This document shows positions 7,349-15,731 of a DNA stretch of 28,496 bases, piece after piece (the stretch's first letter is position 1; every line of letters starts with the position of its first letter). The position numbers and the translations under genes were made by a program. Source of the DNA: Firmicutes bacterium UBA5227 (GTDB taxonomy: Bacteria; Bacillota; Clostridia; Tissierellales; Sedimentibacteraceae); the NCBI GenBank assembly GCA_002409285.1, contig DHUT01000095.1, forward strand, positions 1-28,496, written 5' to 3'. The notes beneath the pieces were generated by a model. It saw only the letters and a list, made by a program, of their open reading frames with translations, was not told where the DNA came from and ran no database searches.

Positions 7349-9154
7349 TTGGACAGAAGAAAATACATAAGAAACTTTTCGATAATCGCTCATATAGATC
7401 ATGGCAAGTCAACATTAGCTGACAGGCTCATAGAAAATACAGGATTACTTTCACACCGTGAAATGCAGGAACAGGTACTTGATAACATGGATCTGGAAAG
7501 AGAAAGAGGAATAACAATTAAGCTTCAGACCATGAGCCTCTTGTATAAAGCAAAGGACGGTCATGACTATACCTTGAATTTGATTGATACCCCGGGGCAT
7601 GTAGATTTTAACTATGAGGTATCAAGGAGCCTCGCTGCATGTGAAGGAGCAGTACTGGTGGTAGATGCCTCTCAGGGTATTGAAGCTCAAACTCTTGCCA
7701 ATGTATATCTTGCTTTGGATCAGGATTTGGAAATAGTCCCTGTAATCAATAAAATCGACCTTCCAAGCGCAAGACCTGAGGAAGTAAAACAGGAAATAGA
7801 GGATTTAATAGGGCTTGACTGTGAAAATGCGCCACTGATATCTGCAAAGGACAATATTAATATTGACCAGGTACTTGAAGCAATAGTAAATCAGATCCCG
7901 CCCCCTTCAGGGGAGGAAGATGCGTCACTAAAGGCTCTTGTGTTTGATTCCTATTATGACAGCTACAGAGGAGTTGTGGCATTTATCAGAGTCAAGGAAG
8001 GTCAGGTTAAAAAAGGCGATAAAATAAGGATGATGTCAACAGGCAAAACCTTTGACGTAACAGAGGTGGGGGTTGTTTCACCTGTTCAGAAGCCCGTATC
8101 TGCTTTATATTCAGGCGATGTGGGTTATTTGTGCGCAAGTATGAAGGAAGTTAAAAGCTGCCGTGTCGGTGATACCATAACAAATGATGACAATCCTGCT
8201 GCTAATCCACTTCCGGGATATAAAAAAATCACACCTATGGTATATTGTGGTATCTACCCCGGAGAGGGGGAGGAATACAACTCTGTCAGAGATGCCCTGG
8301 AGAAACTGCAGGTTAATGATGCATCGCTTACATTCGAGCCCGAAACATCCGTAGCACTGGGCTTTGGATTCAGATGCGGATTTTTAGGACTTTTGCATAT
8401 GGAAATAATACAGGAAAGACTTGAAAGAGAATTTGACTTAAATATAATTGCAACTACTCCCGGTGTTATTTACAAGGTTTATAAAACCAACGGAGAGATG
8501 ATAATTTTACAGAATCCTACAAACATGCCGCCTGCACAGGAAATAGAATATATGGAAGAACCCATAGTCAACGCTTCCATAATGACTCCCACAGAGTATG
8601 TGGGGTCGATTATGGAACTGTGCCAAAACCGCAGAGGTGTATTTGAAAACATGGAATACATGGAGGCAACAAGAGTAATACTGCACTACAAACTTCCTCT
8701 GAACGAAGTAATTTACGATTTCTTTGATGCACTGAAATCAAGAACCAGAGGATATGCTTCATTGGACTACGAGCTTCATGAATACGTACGTTCGGAACTT
8801 GTTAAAATGGATATTCTCATTAACGGTGAACTGGTGGACGCATTTTCCATCATAGTCCATGAACAAAAAGCATATGAAAGAGGAAGATCCATAGTTGAAA
8901 GATTAAAAGATGTAATTCCGAGGCATTTATTCGCAATACCGCTCCAGGCGTCAATAGGGGGCAAGATTATTGCCAGAGAAACCGTAAAGGCTCTGAGAAA
9001 AGATGTGTTGGCAAAGTGCTACGGCGGAGACATTACAAGAAAGAAAAAGCTTCTCGAAAAGCAAAAGGAAGGCAAGAAGCGCATGAGGCAAATAGGAAAT
9101 GTTGAAGTTCCTCAGGAAGCATTCCTGGCTGTGCTGAAATTCGATGATGACTGA
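7349..9154 (+). CDS. lepA: Elongation factor 4 (LepA GTPase)
   Basis: A 601-residue translational GTPase, full length for EF4, which binds the ribosome and back-translocates or remodels stalled complexes. The G1 motif is AHIDHGKST near residue 15, then RERGITIK, DTPGHVDF (G3), NKIDLP (G4) and SAKDN (G5). Domains II, III and V follow, with the LepA-specific C-terminal domain ending in RMRQIGNVEVPQEAF. The start is TTG, ten bases behind GGGAGG; no in-frame ATG gives the conserved N-terminus RNFSIIAHIDHGK. The order spoIIP-lepA is conserved with Bacillus, but the heat-shock genes that follow there are missing here. Confidence 0.97.
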   Translation: MDRRKYIRNFSIIAHIDHGKSTLADRLIENTGLLSHREMQEQVLDNMDLERERGITIKLQTMSLLYKAKDGHDYTLNLIDTPGHVDFNYEVSRSLAACEGAVLVVDASQGIEAQTLANVYLALDQDLEIVPVINKIDLPSARPEEVKQEIEDLIGLDCENAPLISAKDNINIDQVLEAIVNQIPPPSGEEDASLKALVFDSYYDSYRGVVAFIRVKEGQVKKGDKIRMMSTGKTFDVTEVGVVSPVQKPVSALYSGDVGYLCASMKEVKSCRVGDTITNDDNPAANPLPGYKKITPMVYCGIYPGEGEEYNSVRDALEKLQVNDASLTFEPETSVALGFGFRCGFLGLLHMEIIQERLEREFDLNIIATTPGVIYKVYKTNGEMIILQNPTNMPPAQEIEYMEEPIVNASIMTPTEYVGSIMELCQNRRGVFENMEYMEATRVILHYKLPLNEVIYDFFDALKSRTRGYASLDYELHEYVRSELVKMDILINGELVDAFSIIVHEQKAYERGRSIVERLKDVIPRHLFAIPLQASIGGKIIARETVKALRKDVLAKCYGGDITRKKKLLEKQKEGKKRMRQIGNVEVPQEAFLAVLKFDDD

Positions 9155-9255
9155 TGAACAATGGGCGAACAATTGCCAAGTCATAGCTGAATATTGTAAT
9201 TGTAAAACAAAAGGACGCGCAAGCGTCCTTAACTATTGTTCGGCAACTGTTCATC
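9153..9255 (+). terminator. Long composite hairpin behind lepA
   Basis: The core is a perfect 8-bp stem AAGGACGC/GCGTCCTT with a GCAA tetraloop (9211-9230). Around it, 9153-9175 and 9233-9255 are imperfect inverted copies (about 18 of 23 positions pair), giving a long forked structure. The core is followed by AACTATTG rather than a T run, so it is a weak intrinsic terminator. It may act as a transcript-end stabiliser. Confidence 0.55.
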
Positions 9256-9282
9256 TACAGTTCGACCGTTGGTCAGCAATTG

Positions 9283-9807
9283 TTAAGATATTTTTCCCAA
9301 AAATATAATTTCATCTGTTTCGGCATTGATGATAGAAAGTCCTTTTTCTTCCCAGTTAGATGAGCCCATATATCCCAGCCTGTCATCCCAGGCGTCATCG
9401 TATTCCTCCTTGGTAGCCTTTTCACCGTCGACAAAATATTCGATTTCTGATTCAAATAATTTAAACCCCTCCTGTGAAACATAATCCCGGTCATCCTCAT
9501 ATTCATAATCATCATCATAGTCTTCATATTCACTGCCATATTTATAATTATCATCGTAACTTTCATATCCGTCGTAGTCATCATAATCATCAGTAGTTAC
9601 ATCTGTATCGGTGTACAGGTAACCATAATTTATTAAGTTATAAAGACATTCGTACATTTCATCCATATTTTCGTTATTAGAGTATGCGTCAGCTAATTGA
9701 GAAAAGAAGTCTAATACTTCCTGGCTTTTTACTTCATAGGTAACCTTATCCTTGGTATACAGCTTTTCCTTAAAGTCTCCGCTTTCATTTGTTATTGCTA
9801 TTTTCAT
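9283..9807 (-). CDS. Acidic Asp/Tyr-rich hypothetical protein
   Basis: A 174-residue protein I do not recognise. It starts MKIAITNESGDF behind a strong GAGGAGGA site, so it is very probably real. Residues 1-65 look globular and predicted helical (EVLDFFSQLADAY, MYECLYNLINYG). Residues 66-109 are a low-complexity tract of Asp, Tyr and Glu in DDYDDYDGYESYDD style. Residues 110-174 look folded again, with a C-terminal strand-like end ETDEIIFLGKIS. No signal peptide, membrane helix or Cys pair is seen. It lies downstream of a metallo-beta-lactamase-fold gene on the same strand, 97 bp away, and converges with lepA. The acidic tract could bind cations or a basic partner; that is speculation. Confidence 0.8.
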   Translation of the reverse strand: MKIAITNESGDFKEKLYTKDKVTYEVKSQEVLDFFSQLADAYSNNENMDEMYECLYNLINYGYLYTDTDVTTDDYDDYDGYESYDDNYKYGSEYEDYDDDYEYEDDRDYVSQEGFKLFESEIEYFVDGEKATKEEYDDAWDDRLGYMGSSNWEEKGLSIINAETDEIIFLGKIS

Positions 9808-9904
9808 TTTCCATCCTCCTCGACACCTTATTTATAAAATATATTAAGCATTTTTCTTTTTATAATAAGAATTTAAATATTTTTTATAAATGTGTCAGGA
9901 TGAT

Positions 9905-10627
9905 TTATATTGCCAAAGTTTGATTAGAATGGCTGATTTCTATTATATCAGTCCCTAAAGTATTCTGAGACCGTTTGAAATTGGAAGTTGTTCTGAAACT
10001 TCCCCAGAAGTGCATGGGAATAAATACCTTTGGGTTAAGTTTTTCAATAAAATACTTCCCGCCGCAAAGGTAATTATCATCAAGCCTTGGGTCCACCGGA
10101 AAGAAAGCAACATCAATCATAGCAGCAGCTTTTACGACATCATCAATTATTTGTTTAAAAGCATCCTCCATTTCTTTTCCCTCTTCAGAAGTGTCATCCG
10201 GCCATTTCCACCAGTTTAAGTCACCTGCATGAAATATGTTAATTCCATCAACGTTTATAAGAAAGCTGACACCTTCATCTGTGGAACCAAAGGTGCTGAT
10301 ATCCAGATTATTTAAGGTAAAATTTTCATTTTGCTTAGCTGTGTGAACATTTTTAACATTGTCGTACAGTTTTATGTCGCTGCTTAATATGTAGTATGTG
10401 TTTTCTTTTTCATTGATCCAGGACAATACCTGATTGTTGAAATGATCTTGGTGGCTGTGGGATGAAAATACATATAAATTTTTATTACTTTTAAATATAG
10501 ACATAAGAAGCTCATTAAAATCAAAATCTTGATTCTTATCCCTTTTGTTTTTATAATAATCAAATAATAAAAACGAGCTTTCAGTTTCCACTATGAAGCA
10601 GCTGTGAAAAATATAATATATTTTCAT
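9905..10627 (-). CDS. Small metallo-beta-lactamase-fold hydrolase (UlaG/YtkL-like)
   Basis: A 240-residue single-domain member of the metallo-beta-lactamase superfamily. It has the HSHQDHF metal motif (H57, H59, D61, H62), FHAGDLNWWKW near residue 132 (His and bridging Asp), and a late His in IPMHFWGS near 208. The short N-terminal strand MKIYYIFHSCFIVET resembles UlaG-like proteins that hydrolyse small molecules. No secretion signal is seen, so it is cytoplasmic. The substrate is unknown. AAAGGA precedes the ATG, and a sigma-A-like promoter lies just upstream. It is divergent from the DEAD-box helicase and may be cotranscribed with the acidic protein downstream. Confidence 0.82.
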   Translation of the reverse strand: MKIYYIFHSCFIVETESSFLLFDYYKNKRDKNQDFDFNELLMSIFKSNKNLYVFSSHSHQDHFNNQVLSWINEKENTYYILSSDIKLYDNVKNVHTAKQNENFTLNNLDISTFGSTDEGVSFLINVDGINIFHAGDLNWWKWPDDTSEEGKEMEDAFKQIIDDVVKAAAMIDVAFFPVDPRLDDNYLCGGKYFIEKLNPKVFIPMHFWGSFRTTSNFKRSQNTLGTDIIEISHSNQTLAI

Positions 10628-10655
10628 AGAATTTTCCTTTCTGATAATTTACAAA

Positions 10656-10683
10656 ATTATACCATAAAATAAGCAAGTTTAAA
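10656..10683 (-). promoter_or_regulatory. Sigma-A-like promoter of the metallo-beta-lactamase-fold gene
   Basis: On the minus strand TTTAAA and TATAAT are separated by 16 bp, about 30 bp before the start codon. The -10 box is perfect; the -35 is weak. Confidence 0.5.
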
Positions 10684-10778
10684 AGAGTTATAAAAGAATA
10701 AAACTTCAGCTATGGCGAAAAATAAAATTATTCAACAATAGTACCAATCACCGACAAAAAAATATTTACAAAAATCAT

Positions 10779-10807
10779 TTGTAATTATCAATCATGCATT
10801 GTATAAT
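10779..10807 (+). promoter_or_regulatory. Sigma-A promoter of the DEAD-box helicase gene
   Basis: TTGTAA and TATAAT are separated by exactly 17 bp, and the -10 box ends 38 bp before the chosen start codon. Confidence 0.75.
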
Positions 10808-10845
10808 GAGAAGTTAGTAAAAATAGAACGAGGATGATAGAATTA

Positions 10846-12504
10846 ATGAAAATTGAAAATGTAATTTTGAATGACAACATTCAAAGAGCCTTGGATGAAA
10901 TGGGCTTTGAAGAAGGAACCCAGATTCAGCAAGAGGCAATTCCTGTAATATTGGAAGGAAAAGATATTGTAGGACAATCAAATACAGGTACCGGAAAAAC
11001 AGCAGCATTTGGTATACCGATACTTGAAAAAATAGATAAAGATTTAAGAATGCCACAGGCCATTGTGCTATTGCCCACAAGAGAGCTTGCAGTGCAGGTG
11101 GCAAATGAATTCAGAAAATACGGAAAATATATGGATGGCATCAAGACGGTTACTGTATATGGCGGTGCGGATATTCGTGAGCAAATTAACAAGCTTAAGG
11201 GTGGTGCACAGATTATAGTAGGTACTCCCGGAAGAGTAATTGACCTAATAGACAGACATGTAATAAAATTAAGTGAATTACGTATGGCGATTTTGGACGA
11301 AGCAGATGAAATGCTTAAAATGGGTTTCAGGGAAGATATTGAGCTAATACTCAGCAAAATTGACCATCCGGTTCAAACTCTGCTGTTTTCTGCCACGATA
11401 CCTGATGAGATGAAAAATATAATCAAAAAATTCCTTACTAATCCGGTTTCAGTGAAGGCTTTGAGAGATGGAATAACAGCAAAAGAGGTAAAGCAGAGCT
11501 ATTTCTTGGTAAAACATTCTGATAAGGTGGATGCACTTTCAAGATTAATAGACACATATACACCGAGATTAGCACTTGTATTTTGCAATACTAAAAGATC
11601 AGTGGATGAATTGTATGACAAGTTAATAGAAAGAGGCTACAATTGTGACAAGATGCATGGCGATATTAAACAATCCCAGAGAATTGACACATTGAATAAA
11701 TTCAACAGTGGTCTGATTGAAATACTGATTGCAACTGATGTGGCGGCAAGAGGTCTTGATATAAAAGAAGTTGACATTGTTATAAACTTTGATATTCCAT
11801 CCAAGGAAGATTATTATGTACATCGTATAGGAAGAACGGGAAGAGCCGGCAAGGAAGGTGCGTCCTTTACTCTGGTTTCAGCCAAGGAAATTAAAAAGCT
11901 GGAAAGCATTGAAAAATATACGAAGAAACCCATAAGAAAAAGAGCAATTCCTACGGTTGACAAGGTTAATGAAGTTAAGCAGGATAAATTTATCAGAAGC
12001 ATAGTTGAAATTATTCAAAAAGAAGAGCTTGGGGAAAACAGAGAGCTGGCAGGAAAACTCATGTCCCAGGGCTATGATGCAGAGACGTTGATTGCCGCTA
12101 TGATAAAGAAGCTTGTCAAATTTGATTACTCAGAAGAAAGAGATTTAAATGACATAGTTGTTGAGCGAAAGAAAACAAGGGGAAGCAAGAGTCTTACCGA
12201 TACAGTAAGATTTCATGTGAGTGCAGGCAAAAAACAGGGAATCAGACCGGGAGACATACTTGGCGCCGTTGCAGGTGAATGCGACGTACCAGGCTCAGAT
12301 ATAGGGGAAATTGAAATTCTGGAGAACTTTTCTTTCTTTACTGCCGCATCAGAGCACAAAAATCGCATTCTTAAAAATATGGAGGGTGCCCAGATAAAAG
12401 GACAGAATGTAGTTGTAGAATTGTCCAGAGAAAAGAAGTCAAGGAATTCAAGAGAAAAATCCTCGGACAAAAGCTGGTCAAGAAAGAAATCAAGAAAAAA
12501 ATAA
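10846..12504 (+). CDS. DEAD-box ATP-dependent RNA helicase with DbpA-type RNA-binding tail
   Basis: A 552-residue RNA helicase. Q motif GTQIQQEAIP, motif I NTGTGKT (K51), PTRELA, TPGR, DEAD at 151-154, SAT near 182, then the second RecA domain with ATDVAARGLD and HRIGRTGRAG (H326). Residues about 450-525 (SLTDTVRFHVSAGKKQGIRPG onward) match the DbpA RNA-binding fold, which in DbpA/YxiN recognises 23S rRNA hairpin 92. The tail ends in Arg/Lys/Ser-rich repeats. A role in 50S assembly or cold-stress RNA remodelling is inferred from this architecture. The ATG at 10834 sits on the GAGGA ribosome site, so ATG 10846 is preferred. The thrS T-box leader follows directly. Confidence 0.93.
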   Translation: MKIENVILNDNIQRALDEMGFEEGTQIQQEAIPVILEGKDIVGQSNTGTGKTAAFGIPILEKIDKDLRMPQAIVLLPTRELAVQVANEFRKYGKYMDGIKTVTVYGGADIREQINKLKGGAQIIVGTPGRVIDLIDRHVIKLSELRMAILDEADEMLKMGFREDIELILSKIDHPVQTLLFSATIPDEMKNIIKKFLTNPVSVKALRDGITAKEVKQSYFLVKHSDKVDALSRLIDTYTPRLALVFCNTKRSVDELYDKLIERGYNCDKMHGDIKQSQRIDTLNKFNSGLIEILIATDVAARGLDIKEVDIVINFDIPSKEDYYVHRIGRTGRAGKEGASFTLVSAKEIKKLESIEKYTKKPIRKRAIPTVDKVNEVKQDKFIRSIVEIIQKEELGENRELAGKLMSQGYDAETLIAAMIKKLVKFDYSEERDLNDIVVERKKTRGSKSLTDTVRFHVSAGKKQGIRPGDILGAVAGECDVPGSDIGEIEILENFSFFTAASEHKNRILKNMEGAQIKGQNVVVELSREKKSRNSREKSSDKSWSRKKSRKK

Positions 12505-12511
12505 AAATATA

Positions 12512-12541
12512 TTGACAAAAATAAACAATCAGTAATATAAT
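12512..12541 (+). promoter_or_regulatory. Sigma-A promoter of the thrS leader
   Basis: A perfect TTGACA and a perfect TATAAT are separated by 18 bp. They start eight bases behind the helicase stop codon and just before the T-box leader. Confidence 0.85.
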
Positions 12542-12549
12542 AGTGAAAA

Positions 12550-12790
12550 TGAACTGTGATGGATCGAGTAGGACAGATACAACAACAAAGAGATGGAAGA
12601 TAAGGTGAGAGCTTCCTTTGCATGACTGTTTGAAAACTAATCCTGAGTTAGGACTTATTAAGGCTGGGAGAATTAGTCGAAAGGTTCTGGTATGGATGCC
12701 TTAAATCCTTTGAGAAGCAACTAAGGTGGAACCACGAGTATCTCGTCCTTAAACAATTATACAATTGATTGTTTAGAGACGGGATTTTTT
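12550..12790 (+). promoter_or_regulatory. T-box leader riboswitch controlling thrS (threonine)
   Basis: A tRNA-sensing leader. The canonical T-box sequence AAGGTGGAACCACG is at 12723-12736 and can pair into an antiterminator or give way to the terminator behind it. Upstream is Stem I with the AGTA side of the specifier (loop E) motif near 12569 and the facing GAAAACTA. The codon ACT at 12636-12638, followed by A, is the likely specifier and would read tRNA-Thr, in line with the threonyl-tRNA synthetase downstream. By family logic, uncharged tRNA-Thr should stabilise the antiterminator and raise thrS expression. The T-box core is certain; the specifier assignment is inferred by eye. Confidence 0.93.
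12740..12790 (+). terminator. Regulatory terminator of the thrS T-box
   Basis: Arms 12740-12757 and 12768-12785 pair over about 17 positions with two G-T pairs and one mismatch. They are followed by a T run at 12785-12790. The left arm directly abuts the T-box element, as required for mutually exclusive folding. Confidence 0.88.
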
Positions 12791-12840
12791 ATTGTAACAG
12801 CAAGATATAAATTATAAAAAAGTCAAATAGGAGGAAAAAA

Positions 12841-14766
12841 ATGATTAAAGTTAAGTTTCCTGACAACAGCGTCAGAGAATATGAAGCAGGGATATCAGCC
12901 GCAGATGTAGCTAAGAGTATAAGCGAAGGCTTGGCAAGAAGTGTAGTGGGAGCTGTTTATAACGGTAAGACCATTGGATTACAAGAAGAGATAAAAGAAG
13001 ACGGAACTATAAAATTTCTAAAATTTGAAGATGAAGAAGGAAAGCACATATTCTGGCATACATCATCACACATTATGGCACAGGCAATTAAAAGATTGTG
13101 GCCTGACGCAAAGCTTGCCATAGGACCGGCAATCGACAACGGTTTTTATTATGATATTGATTTAGAACACAGATTAGTTCAGGAAGACTTTGAAAAAATC
13201 GAAGCCGAAATGAAGAAAATAGTAAAAGAAGATCTTCAGCTTGAAAGGTTTGAGCTTCCCAGAGCTGAAGCATTGAAGTATATGGAAGATAAACAGGAAC
13301 CTTACAAGGTTGAATTAATTAACGACCTGCCTGAGGACGCGGTTATTTCCTTCTACAAGCAGGGTGATTTTGTTGACCTTTGTGCAGGACCTCACCTAAA
13401 ATCAACTAAAAAACCAAAGGCAATTAAATTGCTCAGCATTGCGGGAGCATACTGGAGAGGCAATGAAAACAACAAAATGCTTCAGAGAATTTACGGAATT
13501 ACATTTGAAAAAGCAAAAGATTTAGAAGATTACGTTAAAATGATGGAAGAAGCTAAAAAGCGAGATCACAGAAAATTGGGGAAAGAATTGGACTTGTTTT
13601 TCATGTCTGAGGAAGGTCCCGGATTCCCGTTCTTTTTGCCTAAGGGAGTTGAAGTTAAAAATGAGCTTATGAAGTACTGGAGAGAAATGCATAAAAAAGC
13701 AGGATATGTGGAAATAGAAACTCCGTTAATATTAAATCGACATCTCTGGGAAGTATCAGGGCACTGGTTTAATTACAGAGAAAATATGTACACAACTGTA
13801 ATTGATGACCAGGATTATGCTATCAAGCCGATGAACTGCCCCGGAGGAATTCTTGTGTACAAAAATTCAATGCATTCCTATAAAGATTTTCCCATGAGAG
13901 TTGCAGAGGCAGGAAGAGTTCACAGACATGAGCTGTCAGGTGCACTTCACGGACTGATGCGTGTAAGGGCATTTACTCAGGATGATGCCCATCTGTTCAT
14001 ACTTCCGGAGCAAATAAAGGATGAAATCAAGGGAGTTATAGAACTTATAGATGAAATATACAAAAAATTCGGTTTTTCCTATAAGCTGGAGCTTTCAACA
14101 AGACCGGAGAAATTCCTTGGAGAAATAGAAGACTGGGATATGGCAGAAGCTTCATTGAAGGCAGCACTGGATGAGCTAAAGCTAAACTATGTGATAAATG
14201 AAGGCGACGGAGCATTCTACGGACCTAAAATAGATTTCCACCTGACAGACTGCATAGGGAGGACATGGCAGTGCGGTACAATACAGCTGGATTACCAGCT
14301 TCCACAGCGTTTTGAAATGGAGTATGTGGGAGCAGACGGACAAAAGCACAGACCCATCATGATTCACAGGACTGCATTTGGAAGTATCGAGAGATTTTTC
14401 GGTATTCTGATTGAACAATATGCAGGTGCATTCCCAACATGGCTGGCTCCGGTTCAAGTTAAGATTCTTCCTATTTCAGATAAATTTATGGACTATGCCG
14501 AAAAGATTAAGGAACAGCTGGAAGCCTTGAACATTAAGGTTGAGCTGGACTCCAGAGCTGAAAAAATAGGCTATAAGATAAGGGAAGCTCAAATGCAGAA
14601 AGTTCCGTACATGTTTGTTGTGGGTGAAAAAGAAGAGGAAAGCAGTACTGTATCAGTGAGAGAAAGACAAAAAGGCGACATTGGAAGCATGAGTATCGAA
14701 GAAATAAGCAATATAATATTAAATAAAATTTCTTCAAGAGAAAATGATTCACCACAGCTGATTTAG
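12841..14766 (+). CDS. thrS: Threonyl-tRNA synthetase
   Basis: A full-length 641-residue class II synthetase that charges tRNA-Thr. N-terminal TGS domain (1-60), then the editing domain with HTSSH (H73, H77) and DLCAGPH, which removes mischarged Ser. The catalytic core follows, with RDHRKLGKELDLF, NCPGG and the zinc ligands C333, H384 and H509, which line up with Cys334, His385 and His511 of the E. coli enzyme. The anticodon-binding domain begins at about 535 (APVQVKILPISDKF). AGGAGG lies seven bases before the ATG. Expression is set by the T-box leader directly upstream, and the transcript ends at the hairpin behind the gene. Confidence 0.98.
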   Translation: MIKVKFPDNSVREYEAGISAADVAKSISEGLARSVVGAVYNGKTIGLQEEIKEDGTIKFLKFEDEEGKHIFWHTSSHIMAQAIKRLWPDAKLAIGPAIDNGFYYDIDLEHRLVQEDFEKIEAEMKKIVKEDLQLERFELPRAEALKYMEDKQEPYKVELINDLPEDAVISFYKQGDFVDLCAGPHLKSTKKPKAIKLLSIAGAYWRGNENNKMLQRIYGITFEKAKDLEDYVKMMEEAKKRDHRKLGKELDLFFMSEEGPGFPFFLPKGVEVKNELMKYWREMHKKAGYVEIETPLILNRHLWEVSGHWFNYRENMYTTVIDDQDYAIKPMNCPGGILVYKNSMHSYKDFPMRVAEAGRVHRHELSGALHGLMRVRAFTQDDAHLFILPEQIKDEIKGVIELIDEIYKKFGFSYKLELSTRPEKFLGEIEDWDMAEASLKAALDELKLNYVINEGDGAFYGPKIDFHLTDCIGRTWQCGTIQLDYQLPQRFEMEYVGADGQKHRPIMIHRTAFGSIERFFGILIEQYAGAFPTWLAPVQVKILPISDKFMDYAEKIKEQLEALNIKVELDSRAEKIGYKIREAQMQKVPYMFVVGEKEEESSTVSVRERQKGDIGSMSIEEISNIILNKISSRENDSPQLI

Positions 14767-14773
14767 TAATATT

Positions 14774-14812
14774 AAAAAAGCAAAAGACACTGCCGGTGTC
14801 TTGCTTTTTTTT
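14774..14812 (+). terminator. Rho-independent terminator of thrS
   Basis: GACAC/GTGTC closes a TGCCG loop, extended by AA-TT and GC-GC pairs with a small bulge, and is followed by eight T. It begins eight bases behind the thrS stop. Confidence 0.9.
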
Positions 14813-14813
14813 G

Positions 14814-14841
14814 TTGTAAAGCTTTAGTTTTTTGGTATAAT
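14814..14841 (+). promoter_or_regulatory. Sigma-A promoter of the uridine phosphorylase-family gene
   Basis: TTGTAA and a perfect TATAAT with 16-bp spacing lie directly behind the thrS terminator, about 55 bp before the start codon. Confidence 0.6.
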
Positions 14842-14895
14842 TAATATATAGGTAAATGTATAAATTTAAACGTCATAATGCATCAGGAGGGAAAA

Positions 14896-15669
14896 ATGAG
14901 CAAAGCATATTCTAAAGATGTACAATATCATATTAATATGAAGCAGGGCGATGTGGGAAAATATGTAATACTGCCGGGTGATCCGAAAAGGTGCGAAAAA
15001 ATAGCAAGGCACTTTGATGAAGCCGTATTAGTCGCAGACCACAGGGAATTTGTTACATACACAGGCTATTTGGACGGCGTGAAGGTAAGCGTGACATCAA
15101 CAGGTATCGGAGGGCCTTCAGCGTCAATTGCAATGGAGGAGCTGGCCAATATAGGAGCTGATACATTTATACGGGTAGGAACCAGCGGCGGTATGGATAT
15201 AAACGTAATGGGCGGAGACCTGGTGGTAGCATCAGGTGCAATACGCATGGAAGGAACAGGAAGAGAGTATGCCCCAATGGAGTTTCCAGCAGTTGCAAAT
15301 TATGATGTGCTTAACGCACTGGTGAAGGCGTCACAAAATTTAGGAAAGAAATATCATGTCGGAATTGTTCAGTGCAAGGACGCCTATTACGGACAACATG
15401 AGCCGGAAACAAAACCGGTGAGCTATGACCTTCAAAATAAATGGGAGGCATGGCTGAGACTTGGAGCTCTTGCTTCTGAAATGGAGTCAGCGGCACTGTT
15501 CATCGTAGGCGCATACAGAAAAGTACGTGTAGGCGCCATATTAAGCGTTGTGGCGAACCAGGAGAGACGAAAGCAGGGTCTTGAAGACCCTCAGGTTCAT
15601 GACACAGAAGACGCAATAAAGGCAGCAGTAGAAGCAATCAGAATATTGATAAAGCAAGATAACCAATAG
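14896..15669 (+). CDS. udp: Uridine phosphorylase-family nucleoside phosphorylase
   Basis: A 257-residue NP-I family nucleoside phosphorylase, probably splitting uridine with phosphate into uracil and ribose-1-phosphate in pyrimidine salvage. The phosphate-binding motifs are GDPKR (R32), HREF (R50) and RVGTSGG (R93, T96), with the family signature TGIGGPSAS at 69-77 and the ribose-binding EMESAALF late in the protein. The uracil-contacting Gln-x-Arg of E. coli Udp is not clearly conserved (GQHEPE is found there), so base specificity is less certain than the family. The upstream ATG at 14878 lies before AGGAGG; the ATG at 14896, five bases behind it, is the start. It is a single-gene unit between its own promoter and terminator. 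Confidence 0.87.
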   Translation: MSKAYSKDVQYHINMKQGDVGKYVILPGDPKRCEKIARHFDEAVLVADHREFVTYTGYLDGVKVSVTSTGIGGPSASIAMEELANIGADTFIRVGTSGGMDINVMGGDLVVASGAIRMEGTGREYAPMEFPAVANYDVLNALVKASQNLGKKYHVGIVQCKDAYYGQHEPETKPVSYDLQNKWEAWLRLGALASEMESAALFIVGAYRKVRVGAILSVVANQERRKQGLEDPQVHDTEDAIKAAVEAIRILIKQDNQ

Positions 15670-15683
15670 AGCAGAAATTAAAT

Positions 15684-15725
15684 AAACACAGACAGGTGGA
15701 ATATTTTTTGCACCTGTCTGTGTTT
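15684..15725. terminator. Bidirectional terminator between the phosphorylase and degV genes
   Basis: A perfect 15-bp stem (15684-15698 with 15711-15725) with a 12-base T-rich loop lies midway between two converging genes. The flanks are A/T-rich on both sides. Confidence 0.85.
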
Positions 15726-15731
15726 CATTAA

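Noticed and set aside
9273..9590. Methionine-rich open frame on the minus strand overlapping the acidic protein
   Set aside because: It is a shadow of the GAT/TAT repeat in another frame; Met/Thr-rich composition and no ribosome site.
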